Assembly: GCA_033852115.1 (NCBI GenBank)
Contig: JAWSVE010000001.1
Location: 496,001 to 560,000, forward strand
Direction of reading: 5' to 3'
Source of the DNA: JAWSVE01 sp033852115
Lineage (GTDB): Bacteria > Pseudomonadota > Gammaproteobacteria > Pseudomonadales > Cellvibrionaceae
Length of the DNA stretch: 64,000 bases
Part shown: positions 60,267 through 64,000 of the stretch, one piece after another
How positions within the stretch are numbered: position 1 is the first letter of the stretch
Layout: every line of letters begins with the position of its first letter
Notes under the pieces: generated by a model
Seen by the model: the letters and a program-made list of their open reading frames with translations, nothing else
Told to the model about the DNA's origin: nothing
Databases searched by the model: none
Position numbers and translations under genes: made by a program

Positions 60267-60268
60267 TG

Positions 60269-60700
60269 CTAGCGCTCCGCCAAGTTACGTTTTAACCAAC
60301 GAATACATCGTCCAATCACCGGAACATGCTCGTAGAGCATTGCCCCCATATCGTAAAAGTCCTCGTGATAACTTATACCGTCTTTCCCGAATTGCAGTTG
60401 AGTCACGCCACGTAACGTCAGTGGATGTCCCTTTTGAATTTTGGGATGGCTAAAGTGCATGTCCCACTTGATATACGCTGCGTTGTCGAGAACGAGTTCG
60501 TCTAGAAATTCAAACCGACACTCTTCGACGTTTTCGCATAGATCCGCGAAATAATGGTGAAGCGCCGCACGCCCCTTGATCGAATGGATGGGGTCTGTGA
60601 ATACCACGTCTTTCGCATAAATGACGTCTAACTTTCCCAACTCATGGTCTGAAAAATGGGTATAGAACTGTTTAAATTCTGAGAACATTTGCTCCGGCAT
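60269..60700 (-). CDS. NTF2-like (SnoaL-type) protein, first gene of the ChrR-linked operon
   Basis: A 143-residue protein with the cone-shaped NTF2 fold signature: FYTHFSDHELGKLDVIYAKD, VVFTDPIHSIKGRAALHHYF (split by a loop), and a LTLRGVTQLQFGKDGISYHEDFYD C-terminal part. I place the start at the ATG at 60700, not 60790: GAGG precedes it by 5 bases, the family begins about here, and an ECF-type promoter (start near 60725) lies inside the longer frame. The role is unknown; in this gene neighbourhood it may assist the SDR or the lipid enzymes. Confidence 0.82.
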   Translation of the reverse strand: MPEQMFSEFKQFYTHFSDHELGKLDVIYAKDVVFTDPIHSIKGRAALHHYFADLCENVEECRFEFLDELVLDNAAYIKWDMHFSHPKIQKGHPLTLRGVTQLQFGKDGISYHEDFYDMGAMLYEHVPVIGRCIRWLKRNLAER

Positions 60701-60731
60701 AAGCGCCTCGTAAACTTGATACTCTGTCGCA

Positions 60732-60761
60732 CTTCTACGCCCTGCTGCCTGGTTCGGATCA
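60732..60761 (-). promoter_or_regulatory. ECF-sigma promoter of the lipid/oxidoreductase operon
   Basis: On the minus strand TGATCC (60761-60756), 18 bases, TAGAAG (60737-60732). The expected start near 60725 gives a 24-base leader to the NTF2-like ATG at 60700. TGATCC is the -35 element described for Rhodobacter RpoE (ChrR-partnered) promoters. Confidence 0.65.
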
Positions 60762-60775
60762 CATGCGTTATAGAG

Positions 60776-60805
60776 TGATCCAACCCTCATCTATGACCGT
60801 ATACC
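60776..60805 (+). promoter_or_regulatory. ECF-sigma promoter of the rpoE-chrR operon
   Basis: TGATCC (60776-60781), 18 bases, TATACC (60800-60805), giving a start near 60812, about 85 bases before the sigma factor gene. Together with the opposite promoter its -35 forms the inverted repeat GGATCAC-N12-GTGATCC (60756-60782 region). This suggests positive autoregulation. Confidence 0.6.
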
Positions 60806-60897
60806 GTCTACAAGTGGCTTGATGTGTGGGTGGTTTAATGGAAGCTCACTTAGCAAGCACGATTATTCGCTAGGATAAGAGAGACTGCGCAGCTAAT

Positions 60898-61494
60898 ATG
60901 CGACACATGACTAATTCATCTGATAAGGATCAAGAAAAGGCGCTTGCCAACCAACATTGGACAAGCATCCTGGCGCGGATCAGCGAACGCGATGCGGAAG
61001 CCTTTAGCCTCTTTTTCGATCATTTTTCGCCGCGCGTTAAGGCCTTTTGCCTCGCTAAACAACCAGGCGCCAATCTGCTGGCTGAAGAGCTAGTGCAAGA
61101 AGTGATGATTAAGGTGTGGGACAAAAGCCATCTGTTCAACCCTAAACTGGCTAGCGTCACAACGTGGCTGTTCACACTGACTCGAAACTGCCAAATTGAT
61201 CATTTCAGGCGCAACAAGAACCATCTTTATCAAAACCTTGAAGCGGATGACTTGTGGTACGAATATGACACCGCACCAGATCCATTTTTAGCCATTCAGC
61301 AGCATAAGTCGGACTTGAACGTTCACCAGTCGCTCAAGGAATTGCCCAGAGAGCAGCACGACGTGCTCGAGAAAGTTTACATACAGGGCCGCACCCAGCA
61401 GCAAGCGGCGGAGGAACTTGGCGTTCCTCTCGGCACCGTCAAGTCGCGCGTTCGACTTGCGGTAGCAAAGTTAGAGAAGATGTTGAGGTCTTAA
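60898..61494 (+). CDS. rpoE: ECF RNA polymerase sigma factor, ChrR-partnered (RpoE/ECF11 type)
   Basis: A 198-residue group 4 sigma factor. Region 2 spans about 20-95, with DAEAFSLFFDHFSPRVKAFC, ELVQEVMIKVWDKSHLF and WLFTLTRNCQIDHFRR. Region 4 spans about 135-195, with LPREQHDVLEKVYIQGRTQQ then AAEELGVPLGTVKSRVRLA as the helix-turn-helix. The partner chrR starts 4 bases downstream, as in Rhodobacter, where this pair controls the singlet-oxygen response. An ATG at 60907 is an alternative start. Confidence 0.93.
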   Translation: MRHMTNSSDKDQEKALANQHWTSILARISERDAEAFSLFFDHFSPRVKAFCLAKQPGANLLAEELVQEVMIKVWDKSHLFNPKLASVTTWLFTLTRNCQIDHFRRNKNHLYQNLEADDLWYEYDTAPDPFLAIQQHKSDLNVHQSLKELPREQHDVLEKVYIQGRTQQQAAEELGVPLGTVKSRVRLAVAKLEKMLRS

Positions 61495-61498
61495 CGTC

Positions 61499-62242
61499 AT
61501 GACAAACGAGTCAATCCTACACCACCCTTCACAAGAGCTACTCGTCAGCTATGCGGCTGGATCATGTAGCACCAGTCAGGCTTTGTGCATCGCCACACAT
61601 TTAGAGTTTTGTGCTAAGTGTCGAGCGTTACACAATCGCAACAATGCGATTGGCGGCGCTCTGCTAGACACTGCCGCATCAAGTACTCACAGTGTTAGCT
61701 CTATCAACCCTCGTAGTAAATCCCGAGTCATGGAACTGATTGCCAATCGTCAGACCGAGGGGGGGCAAGCGTTAGCGCCCCAAACACCGGAGCCTTTGAC
61801 GAAAACAGAGCCCTCGCCAAGAAACCAGCTCACACCCAGCAAACAAAGTGCAACGCCCCGAGCACTTCGAAAGCTAGTGCCTGATGGCTTATCATCTATT
61901 CGCTGGAAGATGGCTACCTTATCGGTCAAAACATCTGATTTATTTAAGGATCACGATGGCACCAACGTCAGCCTTTTGAAGATTAAAGCCGGAGGAAAAG
62001 TGGGCAAACATCGCCATTTAGGCGACGAGTACACGGTAATTTTACAAGGCAGCTTCTCGGACGAAACTGGAGTCTATAAAAAAGGCGACTTTTTATTACG
62101 TGATGCCAATCAGCAGCATACACCGGTTGCCACTAAAGACACCGAGTGTATATGTCTAACAGCCCAAGAAGCCCCCCTTCAGTTTACGGGTAAATGGTGG
62201 AGTGTTTTCAATCCATTTCTTCGTAAGGCTTTTACTCCGTAA
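61499..62242 (+). CDS. chrR: ChrR-type zinc-cupin anti-sigma factor
   Basis: A 247-residue cytoplasmic zinc protein. The N-terminal anti-sigma domain (about 1-85) carries the HxxxCxxC zinc site ATHLEFCAKCRAL plus an upstream His, which bind the sigma factor. A Pro/Gln-rich linker (about 85-130) follows. The C-terminal cupin (about 135-235) has KHRHLGDEYTVILQGSF, DFLLRDANQQHTPV and CICLTAQEAPL, the zinc-binding cupin needed in Rhodobacter for release of sigma under singlet oxygen. Translationally close to rpoE (4-base gap). Confidence 0.94.
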   Translation: MTNESILHHPSQELLVSYAAGSCSTSQALCIATHLEFCAKCRALHNRNNAIGGALLDTAASSTHSVSSINPRSKSRVMELIANRQTEGGQALAPQTPEPLTKTEPSPRNQLTPSKQSATPRALRKLVPDGLSSIRWKMATLSVKTSDLFKDHDGTNVSLLKIKAGGKVGKHRHLGDEYTVILQGSFSDETGVYKKGDFLLRDANQQHTPVATKDTECICLTAQEAPLQFTGKWWSVFNPFLRKAFTP

Positions 62243-62281
62243 AAACACACAGTGTTACAAGAGAAGTTTTTTTCCACCCAC

Positions 62282-62318
62282 AAAAAAACCCGCTACCGTT
62301 ACCAGTAGCGGGTTTTTC
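62282..62318. terminator. Bidirectional intrinsic terminator
   Basis: Arms ACCCGCTAC/GTAGCGGGT (62288-62296 with 62305-62313), 8-base loop, with an A run to the left and a T run to the right. It separates the converging chrR and peroxiredoxin genes. Confidence 0.9.
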
Positions 62319-62333
62319 ATTGATCAGCCAAAT

Positions 62334-62936
62334 TTACAGGCTGTCAGCGTTTTCACTAAGGTATTTAGCAACACCCGCTGGAGACGCATCCATACCCGCG
62401 TCACCATCTTTCCAGCCTGCTGGACAAACTTCACCGTGCTCTTGGTGGAATGCTAACGCATCAACCATGCGAATCATCTCGTCGATGTTGCGACCAAGTG
62501 GGAGGTCATTAATAACCTGATGACGAACAACACCTTCCTCATCAATCAAAAATGAACCGCGATAAGCCATACCATCTGGAGACTCAACATCATAAGCTTT
62601 GGAAATTTCATGAGTCATGTCCGCAGCCAATGCGTATTTAACTGGTCCAATACCGCCCTGATCCACTGGAGTGTTACGCCATGCATTGTGAGAGAAGTGA
62701 GAATCAATAGACACGCCGATGACTTCTACATTTCGCTTTTTAAACTCATCAAAGCGATGATCGAACGCTAGCAGCTCAGAGGGGCAAACAAAGGTGAAAT
62801 CCAGAGGATAGAAAAACACAACCGCTTTCTTACCTTTGATAGTGCTGGCCAAGTTGAACTCATCAACAATTTCACCACTTCCTAATACCGCCGGCACGGT
62901 AAAATCTGGGGCCGGCTTACCAACTAGTACACCCAT
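62334..62936 (-). CDS. 2-Cys peroxiredoxin (AhpC/Prx1 type)
   Basis: A 200-residue thiol peroxidase that reduces H2O2 and organic peroxides. The peroxidatic Cys sits in YPLDFTFVCPSELLAF (near residue 52), with GVSIDSHFSHNAWRN and YRGSFLIDEEGVVRH downstream. The resolving Cys is in GEVCPAGW (near residue 173). P. aeruginosa has an equivalent gene between rnt and bfd; here the ChrR-linked cluster separates it from rnt. It has a good AGGAG before the ATG. Confidence 0.96.
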   Translation of the reverse strand: MGVLVGKPAPDFTVPAVLGSGEIVDEFNLASTIKGKKAVVFFYPLDFTFVCPSELLAFDHRFDEFKKRNVEVIGVSIDSHFSHNAWRNTPVDQGGIGPVKYALAADMTHEISKAYDVESPDGMAYRGSFLIDEEGVVRHQVINDLPLGRNIDEMIRMVDALAFHQEHGEVCPAGWKDGDAGMDASPAGVAKYLSENADSL

Positions 62937-63129
62937 AACATACTCCTGATTGTTAATGTATTAATGCGCCACGAGTCAAGATCGCATCTCGCGACAACCC
63001 TACGGACACAAGGCGCCCGAAAATCGGTCAAATAGATAAAATATTAGGCTGTTTCACGGCTTAATAGATGTTCGCTATCCTACACCTTCCAATAGCTGGT
63101 AACACATTGATTTTTTTAATAATGGCGAT

Positions 63130-63159
63130 AGTCGAATCTAAGAGAGTCGAATCTAAGAT
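63130..63159. repeat. Short 15-bp tandem repeat
   Basis: AGTCGAATCTAAGAG is followed directly by a second copy differing only in its last base. It lies between the peroxiredoxin gene and bfd. Confidence 0.8.
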
Positions 63160-63236
63160 AGGCAAATGCAATGAATTCACACCTGACAACCTGATGCAAT
63201 TGCAATTAAATATTAAATAGCAATAAAACACATTCG

Positions 63237-63259
63237 TTATTGACAATTATTCGCATTTG
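63237..63259 (+). promoter_or_regulatory. Possible Fur box upstream of bfd
   Basis: ATTGACAATTATTCGCATTTG resembles the A/T-rich Fur consensus only partly. bfd genes are iron-repressed in many bacteria, which is the main reason to propose it. It is about 45 bases before the bfd ATG. Confidence 0.3.
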
Positions 63260-63300
63260 ACTACAATTCGACTATCACTCACCGTTAACAGGAAACAAAG

Positions 63301-63501
63301 ATGTACATATGCATCTGCAACAGCGTCACAGATCGAGCTATCCATAAAGCTGCTGACAATGGTGCGAGCAGCCTGTTAGAACTGCGCAAAGAGTTAGGTG
63401 TAGCCAGCCGCTGTGGGCAATGTGCTTGCGCTGCTCAAGAGGTGTTAGACCAACGCAATAGCGATTTGCCGCAGGACTTCGACCTTTCTTACGCTGTGTG
63501 A
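63301..63501 (+). CDS. bfd: Bacterioferritin-associated ferredoxin
   Basis: A 66-residue 2Fe-2S protein of the BFD fold. The four cluster ligands are C4 and C6 (MYICIC) and C38 and C41 (SRCGQCAC), with the helix-turn-helix core VTDRAIHKAADNG between. Bfd reduces ferric iron stored in bacterioferritin to release it. GGAAAC precedes the ATG. Peroxiredoxin-bfd linkage is as in Pseudomonas. No bacterioferritin gene lies in the window. Confidence 0.95.
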   Translation: MYICICNSVTDRAIHKAADNGASSLLELRKELGVASRCGQCACAAQEVLDQRNSDLPQDFDLSYAV

Positions 63502-63630
63502 CTTCTCACGCGCTGAGAAAAGGGAGCACACCAACCATTAAGATGGGTGCCGCAATTCACTTGAGATACGGCGTAGCCTTTCGACGCCATACCCACCAAA
63601 TGCCCACACCGACCTCCACAAGCATTTTTA

Positions 63631-63666
63631 CCAATAAAAAACCGCCCTTCGGCGGTTTTTTATTGG
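63631..63666. terminator. Bidirectional intrinsic terminator
   Basis: A 16-bp perfect inverted repeat with core ACCGCC/GGCGGT and a 4-base loop (CTTC), flanked by A and T runs. It separates the converging bfd and aminotransferase genes. Confidence 0.9.
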
Positions 63667-63688
63667 TGGCCTATAAGCTCCTCAGAAT

Positions 63689-64000
63689 CTAACGATAGGC
63701 TGCCATAGCGGCCGGAACGGCGGCACCAGAATTGATCTTAGCCCCCATCTGAGTCAGCACGCTATCCAACGCCCCAAGACATAACAGCACGTTACGTTTA
63801 TTGGCGGCAAAGCCCATCAAGCCGATGCGCCAAACTTTTCCGGCAAGCGCGCCTAACCCAGCACCAATTTCTAAACTGTAGTCATTTAATAACGCCTGCC
63901 TAACAGCGGCATCCTCGACGCCTTCGGGAATGGATACGCTGTTGAGCTGCGGTAAGCGAACGCCCTCCTCAACCACCAGCGACAGCCCCATCGCTTCAAA
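63689..64000 (-). CDS. Alanine-glyoxylate / serine-pyruvate aminotransferase, C-terminal part
   Basis: The C-terminal 103 residues of a PLP-dependent class V aminotransferase; the frame is open at the right edge, so the first ATG seen (63991) is internal. Conserved end features are LSLVVEEGVRLPQLNSVSIP, a LLNDYSLEIGAGLGALAGKVWRIGLMG block and the final CLGALDSVL helix, matching the PucG/AGXT-like family C-terminus. The PLP-binding lysine lies outside the window, so the exact substrate (glyoxylate, serine or ureidoglycine) cannot be judged. Confidence 0.85.
   Translation of the reverse strand, partial: FEAMGLSLVVEEGVRLPQLNSVSIPEGVEDAAVRQALLNDYSLEIGAGLGALAGKVWRIGLMGFAANKRNVLLCLGALDSVLTQMGAKINSGAAVPAAMAAYR

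Larger units (their letters stand above)
62937..63300. other. Divergent spacer between the peroxiredoxin gene and bfd
   Basis: About 360 bases, AT-rich toward bfd. It contains a 15-bp tandem repeat at 63130-63159 (see separate entry) and an AT-rich possible Fur site. A minus-strand open frame of 61 codons (63061-63246) has no protein-like features. No RNA gene seen. Confidence 0.45.

Noticed and set aside
63061..63246. 61-codon minus-strand frame upstream of the peroxiredoxin gene
   Set aside because: It contains the tandem repeat, has no ribosome-binding site, and does not resemble a protein family.
1..64000. CRISPR arrays, tRNA genes, insertion sequences or prophage
   Set aside because: No regularly spaced repeats, no cloverleaf-like sequences, no transposase, integrase or phage structural genes were seen by eye.

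Overview
The window reads as chromosome of a Gammaproteobacterium, most likely a marine, respiratory, non-enteric one related to the Pseudomonas/Cellvibrio side of the class. The evidence is gene order. A complete division and cell-wall (dcw) cluster continues through lpxC, an M23 peptidase and secA to a MutT-ThiE fusion gene, and meets yacG-coaE-pilD-pilC-pilB/pilA. A second block, argG-motY-pyrC-rnt ... peroxiredoxin-bfd, keeps the order I recall from Pseudomonas aeruginosa. The species cannot be named from this. I see no tRNA, rRNA, CRISPR array, insertion sequence or phage gene.

Layout. 1-6344: type IV pilus locus. A truncated membrane glycosyltransferase lies behind pilA, which has a sigma-54 promoter; pilB-pilC-pilD-coaE-yacG run the other way. 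6368-29716 (minus strand): mraZ-rsmH-ftsL-ftsI-murE-murF-mraY-murD-ftsW-murG-murC-ddl-ftsQ-ftsA-ftsZ, then lpxC, an M23 peptidase, secA and mutT, mostly with overlapping or nearly overlapping stops and starts. A sigma-70 promoter and a 10-bp-period array of MraZ boxes precede mraZ. 30150-30663: rnpB (RNase P RNA) with a decayed tandem copy of its 3' end. 30667-40735: mixed accessory genes: an epoxide-hydrolase-like enzyme, a secreted coiled-coil protein of unknown function, a TonB-dependent receptor, a lone cyclic-nucleotide-binding protein, a Yip1-family membrane protein, heme A synthase, a cytochrome c'/cytochrome b561 pair and an MFS transporter.

40887-50302 (minus strand): the cbb3 oxidase genes ccoNOQP, then ccoG, ccoH, ccoI, ccoS and a TauE/SafE-like protein. 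A perfect FNR/Anr box lies about 320 bp upstream of ccoN. It is correctly spaced from a -10 element, but the predicted transcript enters a terminator-like hairpin almost at once.

50388-54664: argG, motY, pyrC and rnt. 54679-62242: a singlet-oxygen/lipid-modification cluster sits between rnt and the peroxiredoxin gene. An ECF sigma factor and its ChrR-type zinc-cupin anti-sigma factor diverge from a seven-gene operon: NTF2-like, SDR, FAD oxidoreductase, DUF1365, cyclopropane-fatty-acid synthase, DUF2878 and an unknown secreted protein. Two outward promoters sharing the -35 hexamer TGATCC lie between the two arms. 62334-64000: 2-Cys peroxiredoxin, bfd, and the C-terminus of an alanine-glyoxylate/serine-pyruvate aminotransferase cut by the right edge.

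The least explained items are the FNR promoter/hairpin pair at ccoN, the repeated rnpB 3' end, the unknown last gene of the ChrR-linked operon, the structured region before cytochrome c', and the coiled-coil protein at 31931-32950. All family calls are by eye from sequence motifs; no search was run.
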